DNA from: Bradyrhizobium manausense
GTDB lineage: Bacteria > Pseudomonadota > Alphaproteobacteria > Rhizobiales > Xanthobacteraceae
Reading direction: 5' to 3'
Assembly: GCF_018130615.1 (NCBI RefSeq)
Contig: NZ_JAFCKB010000014.1
Span: 124,001 to 188,000 of the forward strand
Length of the DNA: 64,000 nucleotides
The position numbers and the translations under genes are program-made. Shown piece by piece: positions 13,254-23,226 of this stretch (position 1 is its first letter; every line of letters starts with the position of its first letter). The notes below the pieces were generated by a model. It ran no database searches, had not been told where the DNA came from, and worked only from the letters and a program-made list of their open reading frames with translations.

Positions 13254-15404
13254 CTACTTCCCTTCGAGCGTATTCACCGGCGTCCAGTCGGCCGGCGGTG
13301 GATTGGCGGCTAGGGCTCTCGCGCGCTTGGCAAAATATCGGGACGGCGGGTCATCGCCGGCGGCGCTTTCGAACAGCTCGGCGGCTTTCGTGAAGTCGCG
13401 TGCGCGCCAGTACGCAAGTCCCTTGGCGTAAGTCGCCGCGTGGATGCTCTGCTGCTGCGTCTCCTGGTTCTTCTCGGCGAGCGGCTCGTACACCCTGATC
13501 GGCTCGTCGCGCCCCTGCACCCTGACCAGGTCCAGCTCGCGCCAGATATAGGCGTCGCGGCTTTGGTTCGCGGTCATCTCGGACGCCATGATCACGGTGC
13601 CGAAATATTTGTTGGCGCCTTCGAGCCGCGAGGCGAGGTTTACGGTGTCGCTCATCACGGTGTAGTTGAAGCGTCGGCGCGAGCCGATGTTGCCGACCAC
13701 GGCCTCGCCGCTGTTCAGCCCGATGCGGTGGGCAAGGCCGCGTCCCCGAAACGCGGGATGGTTCTCGTTGAGCTCTTCGAGGCGGTCGCGGCATTGCAGC
13801 GCGGCGGCGACCGCGTGCCGCGCGTGATCGGGATCGTCGGCCGGCGCACCGAACATCGCGACGATGGAATCGCCGATATATTTGTCGACATAGCCGCCAT
13901 GGCCTTCGATGATGTCGGTCATGGCCGAGAGATATTCGTTCATCAGCGCGACCAACTCGGCCGGCGCCATCTTCTCGGCGATCGAGGAGAAGCCGCTGAG
14001 GTCCGAGAAGAACATGGTGATGTTGCGCATCTCGCCGCCGAGCACGGGCATCTTGCCGGAGGCAACCATGCTGTCGATCACCTCCGGCGCGAGATAGAAC
14101 GCAAAACTCTTGCGCAGGAAGCGCTCCTCGCGGTCGGCGATGACGAAGCGATAGCCGATCATCATCGCGAGAGCTGCGAGGCCCGCAAGCACCGGCTCGG
14201 TCAGGGGAAGTGCGACGGCATGGGTGAATGTGGCGACAGCGACAGCGGTGTAGGTAACGGTGAGTGCAAACCAGGTGATCGCCGCGCCGGTCGGAGCGAG
14301 CAGGCAGGCCGCGCAGGCAGCGATCGCTGCGAACACAATCGCCAGAATCAGCCGCAGTGGAGAGCCGAGCTCGGTGATGGCATCATGCTCGATCAGATTT
14401 CGCACGGCCGTGGCATGGACGAAGACGCCGGCGATTCCGCTACGGACTTCTCGCGCAGCGCCCGCAGGCGCGGGCAGGGCGCATCGCGCCGCAGGCCTCC
14501 CGTCATGTGCGCGGCTCAAATGCATCGAAGTGAGCTTGCGGTCTTCGAAGGTCAGCACGCTGCCGAGCAATACGATCTTGCCGTCGAACGCACGGTGGAA
14601 GAAGTCGGTGTCTCCCTTCTCGATACAGGCACGCAAATCGGCGAAAGAATAGGCTGGGATATCGCGGCCCATGCCGCGAAAATTGAGTGTGAGCGTGTTG
14701 GGGGGCGTGCCCGGGATCGTGTAGCCGGACAAGCTCGTCACGCCGGCCGGTCCGGTCTCGGGCTCGAGGCCGAGTGAACGTGCGGCGAGTTCGACGGCCA
14801 TTGCGGGTACCGGCTGGCCTTCGATCAAGAAGCTCAACGGCGTCCGCCGGATCACGTTGTCGGGGTCGGTATGAACGTTGAGGGCGCGGATGTTGTTTTT
14901 CACCGCCAGTTGCTGCGCGCGATCGGGCCTGTCCGGATGGTCGTTGCTGAGAATCTCGCCGAGCACGAGCTTGCCGCTGTCGGAGAGGCGCCGGAGCGCA
15001 ATCAGATAGTCCCGGTCAAATCCTCTCACACGGCTGCCGAATGAGGTATCGCCAAAGGGAATTTCCGACTGCTCGATCGAACTCGGAAAGATAACGTCGA
15101 ATCCGATGACCTTGGCGCCGCCCTCGGTGATGCCGCCGAGCACCCGGCCGATCTCCCGTGTCCAGGTCTGCGTCGGCGAGCCCTTGAAGGGCGGGGTGTC
15201 GTAGGTCTCCCCGTCAATCGCGACGACGACGACCGGCGAGGTCGCGGGATCGCGGCGGTCGCCAATCAGCTTCCAGCGCAAGGCCGTGAGAATGTCGAGC
15301 GAGAGACCTTGCAGCCTCTGGAGTGGCGGAGACGTGACAGCCGCGCCCGCAACGAGTCCAATCAGGATCGCCGCAACGATGTCCCGCCTGCCGATCCGCC
15401 GCAT
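13254..15404 (-). CDS. CHASE2-domain adenylate/guanylate cyclase (class III)
   Basis: About 716 residues. A first membrane helix leads into a large extracytoplasmic CHASE2 sensor domain (about 50-340). Three closely packed membrane helices follow (about 350-425), then a cytoplasmic class III cyclase domain (about 455-640). The catalytic landmarks are present: FFSDLSGFSSIAEKM with a metal Asp, YIGDSIVAMFGAP with the second, and MSDTVNLASRLE. The last 80 residues form a TPR-like helix pair. An upstream TTG at 15452 would overlap the neighbouring gene; I prefer the ATG at 15404. The gene for an exported FecR-like protein lies 19 bases upstream, so the pair probably acts together. Confidence 0.88.
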   Translation of the reverse strand: MRRIGRRDIVAAILIGLVAGAAVTSPPLQRLQGLSLDILTALRWKLIGDRRDPATSPVVVVAIDGETYDTPPFKGSPTQTWTREIGRVLGGITEGGAKVIGFDVIFPSSIEQSEIPFGDTSFGSRVRGFDRDYLIALRRLSDSGKLVLGEILSNDHPDRPDRAQQLAVKNNIRALNVHTDPDNVIRRTPLSFLIEGQPVPAMAVELAARSLGLEPETGPAGVTSLSGYTIPGTPPNTLTLNFRGMGRDIPAYSFADLRACIEKGDTDFFHRAFDGKIVLLGSVLTFEDRKLTSMHLSRAHDGRPAARCALPAPAGAAREVRSGIAGVFVHATAVRNLIEHDAITELGSPLRLILAIVFAAIAACAACLLAPTGAAITWFALTVTYTAVAVATFTHAVALPLTEPVLAGLAALAMMIGYRFVIADREERFLRKSFAFYLAPEVIDSMVASGKMPVLGGEMRNITMFFSDLSGFSSIAEKMAPAELVALMNEYLSAMTDIIEGHGGYVDKYIGDSIVAMFGAPADDPDHARHAVAAALQCRDRLEELNENHPAFRGRGLAHRIGLNSGEAVVGNIGSRRRFNYTVMSDTVNLASRLEGANKYFGTVIMASEMTANQSRDAYIWRELDLVRVQGRDEPIRVYEPLAEKNQETQQQSIHAATYAKGLAYWRARDFTKAAELFESAAGDDPPSRYFAKRARALAANPPPADWTPVNTLEGK

Positions 15405-15423
15405 CGCTGCTGACGCGGGCCGT

Positions 15424-16092
15424 CTATTCGAGCCGCAGCAGACGGCCGACAATCGGCGTCGGCGACGAGGTCGCGCCGGCGTCGACCTGGAAGGTGTAGC
15501 GTTTGGCGCCGATCTTCGCGAGATAGCTGCCCCCCGGCGTGAGCGATTTGCCGGCTTTTGAAAGGTCGTAGAATTTTTTGGCGACCATGATGTCGTTCTT
15601 GAGCGGCAGGCTGATCGTGGGCTCCTTGCCGTCGGTCCGCTCGATCACCAGCGTGCTGCCGCTCTTGGCCTGGATCAGCGGTGCGGTACCGTAGATCGTC
15701 GGCAGCTTGGCCGGCGCGCTGTTGGTGTCAACTCGCATCGTGCGGAACGTGGTCGCAGCGCTCTGGTTCGCCTCGCGCTCGGAGAGCTGTGCAGCGTTGG
15801 CATCGCACGGCACCTTGACGCGCTCGACGTTGCCGAGCTGCACGGTGCTCTGCTCCGCCCCGACCAGCACCACGCCTTCGGTGATGGTCTCGCGCAGGCA
15901 GGATTTGAGATAGCTCAGCGTGATGCCGGCCTTGGGACCGAGCTTGATGATCTTCCCGGGCGCCACATAATCCATGAATTCGATGCCGTCGACCTTGCCC
16001 TGCACGTCCTCGACGATGGCGGCCGGCGTTTCCGCGAGGGCCGGGGCGCTCAGGCAAAACACGCCGACGATGGCGCCGATCAGGCTTCTCAT
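15424..16092 (-). CDS. exported FecR-like domain protein
   Basis: A 222-residue protein with a signal peptide (MRSLIGAIVGVFCLSAPALA) and a beta-rich body. The segment VDGIEFMDYVAPGKIIKLGP resembles the FecR family of periplasmic signal-transduction proteins, although the usual cytoplasmic N-terminus is missing. It is the first gene of a two-gene unit with the CHASE2 cyclase, and this pairing suggests it loads or senses a ligand for CHASE2. A GGAAGAGA ribosome site precedes the ATG at 16092, which I prefer to the ATG at 16107. Confidence 0.65.
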   Translation of the reverse strand: MRSLIGAIVGVFCLSAPALAETPAAIVEDVQGKVDGIEFMDYVAPGKIIKLGPKAGITLSYLKSCLRETITEGVVLVGAEQSTVQLGNVERVKVPCDANAAQLSEREANQSAATTFRTMRVDTNSAPAKLPTIYGTAPLIQAKSGSTLVIERTDGKEPTISLPLKNDIMVAKKFYDLSKAGKSLTPGGSYLAKIGAKRYTFQVDAGATSSPTPIVGRLLRLE

Positions 16093-16276
16093 GACTGTCT
16101 CTTCCAATTCGAACGATATGCGACTGATCCACGTCCCGGCGGGAGCCTAGCAGGAGATGTCCCAGGCAAGTGTGATCAGAATCACTCTCGGTATTGGTGC
16201 ACCCCTGGCAGGAACAGGTTCAAATCGTTGATGGCAGAAAACGGCGCCGCAGCAAACCGGAACGTCAGCCGCGATG

Positions 16277-17413
16277 TCAGACCGCGGCGGCGTCGGGCAT
16301 TCGGTCCTCGTCCGGACGGTCCCCGGTCGCACCCAATATAAAGGGTGCGAGGACCACCTCGGATTTCTGCAACGGCATTGCAGCTGGTCCGGCTGCGATG
16401 CCCATCACCTCGTCCCAGCGCGACAGAAAGGCCTCGACGCAGGCCGGGTCGAACTGCCGCCCCTGGTTTGCGACCAGATAGTCACGCGCTAGTTCCAGCG
16501 GCATCGGCTCTTTATATGGCCGTCGGGTCGTCAGGGCGTCGAAGACGTCGGCGACCGCGACCACGCGCGCGGCGACCGGGATCTCGTCCGCCTTGAGGCC
16601 GTTCGGATAGCCGGTGCCGTCCCAGCGCTCATGATGGCCAGACGCGATTTCTGCACCGAGCTGGATCAGCTCGCAGCTGGAACCGGCCAAGATCTTCTCG
16701 CCGATCGTCGCATGGGTACGGATCACCGCCATCTCGTCGTTGGTCAGCTTGCCGGGCTTGAGCAGGATGTTGTCGGGAATTGCGACCTTGCCGACGTCGT
16801 GCAGGGGGGCGGCAAGATAGATGTCACGGCACAACCGGGCGGGAAGGCCGAGCTGTTCGGCGATGATCCGGCTGTAGCGGGCGACCCGCAGCGTATGCTC
16901 GCCGGTGTCGTTGTCGCGATATTCGACCGCGAGCGCGAGCCGCAGGATGATCTCTTCCTCGCGCTCGCCGAGCTTGCGTGTTGCGGCAGCAACCTCGCTG
17001 GCCAGATGCGCGGCGCGATCGTTGAGCTTGCGCACGGCTGCACCGAGCTGAATCAAATTCCGTAAGCGCACCGTCATCTCGACGCTCTGCGGTGCCTTGG
17101 GCAGGAAATCGGTTGCACCCGCCTGCAGCGCTTCCATTTTGATGTCGTCGGTCTGCCGCGACGTGATCATCGCGATCGGAATGTCAGCGCAGCCCGGCAG
17201 CGTACGAAGTGTGCGAATGAAGCTGATGCCGTCCATGTGCGGCATTTCGTAGTCGACAAGTACGAGGTCGAAGACGCGTTCGCGCGCGCAAGCCAGCGCC
17301 TCGACGGGATCGAGGAATGTGGTGGCCTCGACGAGGCCTTCCGCTTCGATATGACGTTTCAGGAAATTGAGGACAGAGCGGCTGTCATCAACCAGAAGCG
17401 CTTGGGTCAGCAT
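16277..17413 (-). CDS. response regulator with HD-GYP phosphodiesterase output
   Basis: A 378-residue cytosolic protein. The receiver domain covers about 1-125 with phospho-acceptor Asp54 (LVLVDYEMPHMDG). A coiled linker leads to the HD-GYP domain (about 150-345) with HDVGKVAIPDNILLKPGKL and GHHERWDGTGYP, all metal ligands visible. It should hydrolyse c-di-GMP when phosphorylated. The gene runs away from the chemotaxis operon, sharing the 281-base intergenic region, so it may receive phosphate from the neighbouring CheA; that is inference only. The last 30 residues are disordered. Confidence 0.92.
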   Translation of the reverse strand: MLTQALLVDDSRSVLNFLKRHIEAEGLVEATTFLDPVEALACARERVFDLVLVDYEMPHMDGISFIRTLRTLPGCADIPIAMITSRQTDDIKMEALQAGATDFLPKAPQSVEMTVRLRNLIQLGAAVRKLNDRAAHLASEVAAATRKLGEREEEIILRLALAVEYRDNDTGEHTLRVARYSRIIAEQLGLPARLCRDIYLAAPLHDVGKVAIPDNILLKPGKLTNDEMAVIRTHATIGEKILAGSSCELIQLGAEIASGHHERWDGTGYPNGLKADEIPVAARVVAVADVFDALTTRRPYKEPMPLELARDYLVANQGRQFDPACVEAFLSRWDEVMGIAAGPAAMPLQKSEVVLAPFILGATGDRPDEDRMPDAAAV

Positions 17414-17694
17414 CGGCGGCCGGACTCGTTCGGATGGCGAGGCGTGATCTCAAGGAATAGCCGGCGCGATTTAACGCGGAGCAAACGTCCGCACCGCGGC
17501 AAATCGCCTCAACGTTACGCGCGCGTGATTTTACGGGCTGTGCACGCTTGCATGCATTTGCGCGAATTCCGATGAAATGTGACCCGTAGTTGTACGGAGG
17601 ATTCCGTTAGGGGTTTGCATACTCTCCCCCCGAATAGTCGTCGTGTGGGATTCGTTCGGTAGTTGCAGCGAATTCCAGCAAATCTGGGGGACGA

Positions 17695-18018
17695 ATGTCG
17701 TCTGATGTCACTGAGCCGAAGTGGTCCCTACGGCTGCCTGCAGATTGCAGCATCGCCGCGATCCGCAGTGTTTACGAGCTGATCCGCGAAGCATTCGGCC
17801 GGCAGGACCGGCTCGAGATCGATTGCTCCAGCGTCGACAAGGCCGACGTGACCTCGATCCAGCTTCTGCTGTCGGCCGCCAAGACCGGCGACGCCCAGGG
17901 CCGCCCGGTGGTCCTGACCTCCTTCTCCCAATCTCTGCGTAACACCCTTCGCCGCGCCGGATTCGCCAGCGACGCGATGATCGATCAGCACTTCCCGCAA
18001 AAGAAAGATGGCATCTGA
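17695..18018 (+). CDS. STAS-domain protein heading the chemotaxis operon
   Basis: A 107-residue STAS domain (anti-sigma factor antagonist fold), with LEIDCSSVDKADVTSIQLLL in the region that normally carries the phosphorylatable Ser/Thr. It starts after a GGGGGAC ribosome site, and its stop overlaps the next gene's start (TGATG at 18016-18020). STAS proteins are not part of the standard Che pathway; a place at the head of a che operon suggests a link to CheA or to a partner-switching branch. The exact role is unknown. Confidence 0.8.
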   Translation: MSSDVTEPKWSLRLPADCSIAAIRSVYELIREAFGRQDRLEIDCSSVDKADVTSIQLLLSAAKTGDAQGRPVVLTSFSQSLRNTLRRAGFASDAMIDQHFPQKKDGI

Positions 18019-18383
18019 TGGCCACGATTCTCACGGTCGACGATTCTCCCAGCATCCGGCAGATGATCAAGGTCGTGCTCGAGCCGGCCGGTCACAGCGT
18101 GATCGAGGCCGGCGACGGCGCGCAAGGTCTCGCCAAGGCGCAAGCCGGCAAACTCGACCTCGTCATTACCGACCTCAATATGCCTGTCATGAATGGGCTG
18201 GAGCTGATCAAGGCGCTGCGCAAGCTGCCGAGCGCGGTCGGCATGCCCATCGTGTTCCTGACCACCGAGTCCAACGACACGGTGAAGCAGGAGGCCAAGA
18301 GCGCCGGCGCCACCGGCTGGATCACCAAACCGTTCAAGCCTGAGCAATTGCTCGCAGTCGTCGCAAGACTGGTGCGCGCATGA
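18018..18383 (+). CDS. CheY-like single-domain response regulator
   Basis: A 121-residue receiver domain. The acidic pair is in TVDDSPSIRQMI, the phospho-acceptor is Asp52 (LVITDLNMPVMNG), and the conserved lysine is in WITKPFKPEQL. There is no output domain. It overlaps the STAS gene by one base and cheA by four, so translation is coupled. The likely role is phospho-relay from the adjacent CheA to a flagellar, pilus or enzyme target. It is CheY-like, but I cannot say whether it binds the flagellar switch. Confidence 0.9.
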   Translation: MATILTVDDSPSIRQMIKVVLEPAGHSVIEAGDGAQGLAKAQAGKLDLVITDLNMPVMNGLELIKALRKLPSAVGMPIVFLTTESNDTVKQEAKSAGATGWITKPFKPEQLLAVVARLVRA

Positions 18384-20455
18384 GCGCGATGGACCCGACC
18401 GAGGTCTTTCGCCAGGAAGCCAGCGAGCTGTTCGAAGTCCTCGAAGGGGCCCTGCTCGATCTCGGCCAGCGTCCCGACGACCGCGAGCTGGTCGATTCCG
18501 CCTTCCGCGCCCTGCACACGATCAAGGGCTCGGGCGCCATGTTCGGCTTCGACAAGGTTGCCTCTTTCACTCACGAATTCGAGACTGCGTTCGATCGCGT
18601 CCGCAGGGGCGAGATCAAGCCGACCCAGGAGCTGATCTCGGTGGCGCTTGCCGCCAAGGACTATATCCGCGCGCTGATCGAAGATCCGCAATCGACCGAC
18701 GATATCATCGGCGAAGCCATCCTCGACGACCTCAAGCGCTTCGTATCCTCGGATCAGCCCGTCGCAGCGGTCGCCGAGATTGTTGAAGCGCCGCCGCTGG
18801 CAGCTGTCGAGAGCAAGCAGGCCGGCTGGCAACTCTACCTGGAATTCGAATCCCACATCCTGCGCAACGGCTCGAACCCGCTCGACCTGCTGGAAGATCT
18901 CTGCAAGCTCGGTCCCTGCTTCGTCGTGCCAATCACCGACGGCGTCCCATTCCTCGACGAGATGGAGCCGGAAGACTGCTATCTGAAGTGGGACGTCAAG
19001 CTGCACGCAGCCTGCGACAAGGACGCAATCGACGACGTCTTCATGTTCGTCTCGGACGAGATGAAGCTGACGCTTTCGCCGCTGGAGCATGTCGAAGCGC
19101 CTGCGCCGGCGCCGCTGTTCCAGCTTCTCGACGAGGAGCTTGCCCCGGCGGCCGAGGCGCCGGCACCGGTCGTCGAGGCGGTTGCGGCCCCCGCGGTCGA
19201 GAAGCCCGTCGCAAAGGCGGAGCCCAAGCCTGAATCCAAGCCTGAATCCAAGGTCGAAGCCAAGCGTGACGATCGCGGCATCGCCACCGTCCGCGTCCAG
19301 GCCGAGCGCCTCGACGAGCTGATGGACCGCGTCGGCGAGCTCGTCATTGCCCAGGCACGGCTGACCCAGCTCGCAGCTTCCGGTTCTGATCTCTCGATCA
19401 AGATGATCGCTGAGGAGATCGAGCGTCTCGCCTCCTCGTTGCGCGACACCACGATGGGCGCGCGCATGGTGCCGATCGGCTCGCTGTTCGGCCGCTTCCG
19501 CCGCCTGATCCACGATTTGTCGCGCGACCTGTCGAAGCCGGTCGAGTTCGTGACCTCGGGCGAAGATACCGAGCTCGACAAGACCATGATCGAGTGCCTG
19601 GCCGATCCGCTGGTGCATCTGATCCGCAACGCCATCGATCACGGCATCGAGGATACCGCGACCCGTTCCGCGAACGGCAAGACGGAGCAGGGCCGGATCG
19701 AGCTCGCGGCCGTCCATTCCGGCGCACAGGTGCTCGTCACCGTGAAGGACAATGGCGGCGGCCTCAACACCGCCCGTATCCGCGCCAAGGCCGAAGAGCA
19801 GGGCTTGATCGCCGCCGGCGCCGTGCTCTCCGATCACGAGATCCACCAGTTCCTGTTCCATCCGGGCTTCTCGACCGCGCAGACCATCTCGGCACTGTCC
19901 GGCCGCGGCGTTGGCATGGACGTGGTCAAGCGCACCATCGAGAACATGCGCGGCTCGATCGACCTGTCGACCAAGCCGGGCCAGGGCACCACCGTGACGC
20001 TGCGCCTGCCGCTGACGCTGGCGATCATCGAAGGCCTGCTGATCCGCGTCGGCGAAGGCCGCTATATCATTCCGCTGTCGGCGGTGGAGGAATGCGTCGA
20101 GCTGACCGCCGAGGACGAGCGCTCGCGCGGCCGCAATTTCCTCAACGTGCGCGGCAATCTCGTTCCCTTCCTGCGCCTGCGCGAGATCATGTCGTCGGCC
20201 GGTGCGCCGGACCGTCACCAGAAGACGATCATCATCTCGACCGGCGAGACCCGCGTCGGCCTCGTCGCCGACCAGATTATCGGCAACCACCAGACCGTGA
20301 TCAAGTCACTCTCCAAGCTGCATTCGGACGTCACGATCTTCTCCGGGGCGACCATTCTCGGCGACGGCACGGCGGCGCTGATCCTCGACGTCGCGCAGCT
20401 GGTCACGCTGGCGCAGTCGAAGGTCGAGAGGCAACACATCAGCGAGGCGGCGTAA
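18380..20455 (+). CDS. cheA: chemotaxis histidine kinase CheA
   Basis: A 691-residue kinase. The Hpt domain (about 1-105) carries the phosphorylated His46 in FRALHTIKGSGAMFG. A middle domain of about 100 residues (140-240, WQLYLEFESHILRNG) is not a typical CheY/CheB-binding P2. An Ala/Pro/Glu-rich linker (240-295) follows, then P3 dimerisation, a HATPase domain (LIRNAIDHGIE, VKDNGGGLN, GRGVGMDVVKR) and a C-terminal CheW-like domain from about 550. All ATP boxes are intact. The stop overlaps the cheW start by one base. Confidence 0.95.
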   Translation: MSAMDPTEVFRQEASELFEVLEGALLDLGQRPDDRELVDSAFRALHTIKGSGAMFGFDKVASFTHEFETAFDRVRRGEIKPTQELISVALAAKDYIRALIEDPQSTDDIIGEAILDDLKRFVSSDQPVAAVAEIVEAPPLAAVESKQAGWQLYLEFESHILRNGSNPLDLLEDLCKLGPCFVVPITDGVPFLDEMEPEDCYLKWDVKLHAACDKDAIDDVFMFVSDEMKLTLSPLEHVEAPAPAPLFQLLDEELAPAAEAPAPVVEAVAAPAVEKPVAKAEPKPESKPESKVEAKRDDRGIATVRVQAERLDELMDRVGELVIAQARLTQLAASGSDLSIKMIAEEIERLASSLRDTTMGARMVPIGSLFGRFRRLIHDLSRDLSKPVEFVTSGEDTELDKTMIECLADPLVHLIRNAIDHGIEDTATRSANGKTEQGRIELAAVHSGAQVLVTVKDNGGGLNTARIRAKAEEQGLIAAGAVLSDHEIHQFLFHPGFSTAQTISALSGRGVGMDVVKRTIENMRGSIDLSTKPGQGTTVTLRLPLTLAIIEGLLIRVGEGRYIIPLSAVEECVELTAEDERSRGRNFLNVRGNLVPFLRLREIMSSAGAPDRHQKTIIISTGETRVGLVADQIIGNHQTVIKSLSKLHSDVTIFSGATILGDGTAALILDVAQLVTLAQSKVERQHISEAA

Positions 20456-20916
20456 TGTCGGATGGTTTGGCGGTCGAGCACCGGGCCGACGCGATGCAGG
20501 TCGTGATGATCGGTCTCGGCGAGGAGAAATTTGCGCTCGACGCCGGTCTCGTGCGCGAGATCATCGATCCCGTGCCCGTGACCAAGGTGGCCGGCGCGCG
20601 CGCCTTCGTTCCCGGCGTCATCAATGTGCGCGGCAACGTCATTCCGCTGGCGGATTTGCGCATCCGTTTCGGCATGCCGCAGCTCGAGGACTCCGCTGAT
20701 ACGCGTATCGTCGTCATCGAGATCGAGCTCGACGACGAGCCCGTGCTGGTCGGCGTCACCGCCGACAAGGTCTATGAGGTCACGGAAATCTCGCAGACAG
20801 ACGTGCAGCAGACGCCGCGCGTCGGCATGCACTGGAAGCCGGAGTTCATTCGCTTCATCGCGAAATGGCGCGAAGAGTTCGTCATCGTTCCGAACATGGA
20901 ACGCATTCTGAATTGA
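20455..20916 (+). CDS. cheW: CheW adaptor protein (first copy)
   Basis: A 153-residue CheW scaffold that links receptor tips to CheA. The double beta-barrel fold is recognisable (FALDAGLVREIIDPVPVTKV, GVINVRGNVIPLADLRIRFG). The ATG overlaps the stop of cheA (TAATG), so the real start is 20455 although the frame is open far upstream inside cheA. A second, distinct CheW lies between the two receptor genes, so each receptor may have its own adaptor. Confidence 0.93.
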   Translation: MSDGLAVEHRADAMQVVMIGLGEEKFALDAGLVREIIDPVPVTKVAGARAFVPGVINVRGNVIPLADLRIRFGMPQLEDSADTRIVVIEIELDDEPVLVGVTADKVYEVTEISQTDVQQTPRVGMHWKPEFIRFIAKWREEFVIVPNMERILN

Positions 20917-20954
20917 AACGGAGTCTCGGGCGAGACTGGGGTTAGGGGCTGGAT

Positions 20955-22652
20955 ATGAGATTTACGGTCAAGGCGAAACTTGCCAGCGCGTTCGGCCTGG
21001 TCATCGTCCTGTCGATGGTCGCCGGCGGCGTCGCCTACATGAAGCTCGGCGACATGATGGCGACGGCCGACAACATGGTCCTGCGCGCCAAGCGCATGGA
21101 AAAAGCCACAGAGATCGAAAAGCACATTCTCATCCAGCTTCGTGCGGAAAAGAACGCCATCATCGGCAACGAGGGCGAGGTCGAGCAGGCAGCAGCCGAT
21201 GCCGCCAAGCGCCGCGAGGCCGCCATGAAGACCAAGGATGAGGTCTATGCCCTGGCGAGCGAGGCGGGCAAGAAATTGCTCGACGCCTTTGCCGTGACCT
21301 ACGCCAAGATGAATGCGTATCAGGAGGAGACGATCCGGATCGCCAAGACCGACAAGGTCAAGGCGGCGGATCGCTCCACGACCGAGGGACGCAGAATCGT
21401 GAACGAAGCGCTCGACTCCATGGGCGCTTACGTCGAAAACACCAAGAAGCAGATGGCGGACCAGGCGGTCGTGTCGAAGGAAGAGGGACATCAGGCCCAG
21501 TTCATGCTGATGACCCTCCTGGGCGTTTCGCTGATGGTCGCGATCGCTGCCGCCTTGTGGATTTCGATCTCGATCAGCCGCTCCCTCGGCCGCGCAGTCA
21601 GCCTCGCCGGAGCAGTGGCCGACGGCGATCTCAATCAGACGATCCCCTCTGCCAGCAATGACGAGATTGGCGACCTCATCAAGTCGCTCAACATGATGGT
21701 CGGGAAGCTCCGGCAGATCGTGGCCGAGGCGCTCACCGCCGCCCAGAACGTCTCTGCCGGCAGCCAGGAGCTTTCCGCCAGCGCCGAGCAGCTCTCGCAG
21801 GGCGCGACCGAGCAGGCCTCGTCGGCCGAAGAGGCGTCGTCCTCGATGGAGGAGATGGCCTCCAACGTGAAGCAGAACGCCGACAACGCCAACCAGACCG
21901 AGAAGATCGCGGCGCAGTCGGCCAAGGATGCGGAAGCCAGCGGCGTCGCCGTGGGCCGCGCCGTCCAGGCGATGCAGACCATCGCCGAGAAGATCACAAT
22001 CGTGCAGGAGATCGCGCGTCAGACCGATCTGCTCGCCTTGAATGCTGCAGTCGAAGCCGCCCGCGCGGGCGAGCATGGCAAGGGCTTTGCGGTGGTCGCC
22101 TCTGAAGTACGCAAGCTCGCCGAGCGCAGCCAGGCTGCCGCGGCCGACATCGGCACGCTGTCGAGCGAGACCGTGAAGGTGGCGCAGGAAGCAGGTTCCA
22201 TGCTGTCCAAGCTCGTGCCCGATATCAAGAAGACCGCCGAGCTGGTCCAGGAGATCACCGCCGCCTGCCGCGAGCAGGATGTCGGCTCCTCGCAGATCAA
22301 CCAGGCGATCCAGCAACTCGACAAGGTCGGCCAGCAGAACGCCAGTGCCTCCGAGCAGGTCTCCTCGACCTCGGAAGAGCTGGCCTCGCAGGCCGAGCAG
22401 CTCCAGTCGACCATCTCGTTCTTCCGCATCGAGCAGGGCGGGCGTAGTGAAAGTGCCGCGCCCGCGTCGGTCGACCGCGCGGTCACCCAGCTCCGCAGCA
22501 AGGCGGTGCAGATGCAGGCGGCGGATCGCGGCGGGAAGAAGCCGGTGCCCGCTCGAAAGCCGGCGCGCGCGATGAAGGTCGCAAACGGCGGCGGTTTCGC
22601 CTTCGACATGCAGGACGGCGAAGACGATCGCGACGCCGAGTTTCAGCGCTGA
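20955..22652 (+). CDS. methyl-accepting chemotaxis protein, single HAMP
   Basis: A 565-residue receptor. A membrane helix (about 10-30), a periplasmic four-helix-bundle sensor (about 30-185) and a second helix (about 188-210) lead to one HAMP domain (about 210-262) and a long signalling coiled coil with the tip [20 protein letters not shown]. It ends with an acidic, phenylalanine-containing tail ([18 protein letters not shown]). From the HAMP junction on, it is almost identical to the second receptor of the operon. No classical CheR-tethering pentapeptide is present. Confidence 0.93.
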   Translation: MRFTVKAKLASAFGLVIVLSMVAGGVAYMKLGDMMATADNMVLRAKRMEKATEIEKHILIQLRAEKNAIIGNEGEVEQAAADAAKRREAAMKTKDEVYALASEAGKKLLDAFAVTYAKMNAYQEETIRIAKTDKVKAADRSTTEGRRIVNEALDSMGAYVENTKKQMADQAVVSKEEGHQAQFMLMTLLGVSLMVAIAAALWISISISRSLGRAVSLAGAVADGDLNQTIPSASNDEIGDLIKSLNMMVGKLRQIVAEALTAAQNVSAGSQELSASAEQLSQGATEQASSAEEASSSMEEMASNVKQNADNANQTEKIAAQSAKDAEASGVAVGRAVQAMQTIAEKITIVQEIARQTDLLALNAAVEAARAGEHGKGFAVVASEVRKLAERSQAAAADIGTLSSETVKVAQEAGSMLSKLVPDIKKTAELVQEITAACREQDVGSSQINQAIQQLDKVGQQNASASEQVSSTSEELASQAEQLQSTISFFRIEQGGRSESAAPASVDRAVTQLRSKAVQMQAADRGGKKPVPARKPARAMKVANGGGFAFDMQDGEDDRDAEFQR

Positions 22653-22684
22653 CCCCCCAGAACCATCGGAGCCTGGACCCAAGC

Positions 22685-23167
22685 ATGGCCGCAACCTCGC
22701 AATATTTGACGCTCGGGCTCGCCGGCGAGACGTTCGGCATCAGCATCCGCAACGTGCGGGAAATTCTCGACATGCGGCCGATCTCGCGCCTGCCGCATGC
22801 CCCGGACTTCCTGCTCGGCATGATCGACGTGCGCGGTTCCGGCTACCCGATCGTGGATCTCCGGACCAAGCTCGGCCTGCCGGCTATCGCCGCCACCGAA
22901 GCGACCCGCATCATCATCCTCGACGTGCCGATGAAGGACCGTCTCGTCGGCGTTGGTTTCGTCGCCGACTGCGTGTTCGAGGTCACCGACATCGACGAGC
23001 AGGCGATCGAGCCGATCCCGGAGGTGGGGGGAAAATGGCAGTCCGACTATGCCGTCGGCATCGGCCGCAAGGGCGAGAAATTCGTCGTGATCTTCGATCT
23101 CGCCAAGCTGATGGCGCATGACCGGATCCCGGAGAGCACCGACACCGACGCATCCCGGGCCGCCTGA
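22685..23167 (+). CDS. cheW: CheW adaptor protein (second copy)
   Basis: A 160-residue CheW domain protein (YLTLGLAGETFGISIRNVRE, GMIDVRGSGYPIVDLRTKLG). It is clearly diverged from the first CheW of the operon. It lies 32 bases after the first receptor gene and 59 bases before the second. Having a paralogous adaptor per receptor suggests either adjustable array stoichiometry or separate receptor-kinase clusters. Confidence 0.93.
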   Translation: MAATSQYLTLGLAGETFGISIRNVREILDMRPISRLPHAPDFLLGMIDVRGSGYPIVDLRTKLGLPAIAATEATRIIILDVPMKDRLVGVGFVADCVFEVTDIDEQAIEPIPEVGGKWQSDYAVGIGRKGEKFVVIFDLAKLMAHDRIPESTDTDASRAA

Positions 23168-23226
23168 ATTGATATGCGTGACGCGTTGCCGATAAGTACC
23201 CGTAATTCGAACCGACGAGATCGACC

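Noticed and set aside
18092-20290. Reverse frame of about 730 residues opposite cheY/cheA
   Set aside because: The forward genes have full domain matches; the reverse product is Asp/Arg/Leu-rich shadow sequence.
20772-22694. Reverse frame of 640 residues opposite cheW/mcp
   Set aside because: Antisense shadow of a GC-rich gene; no recognised domain or start.
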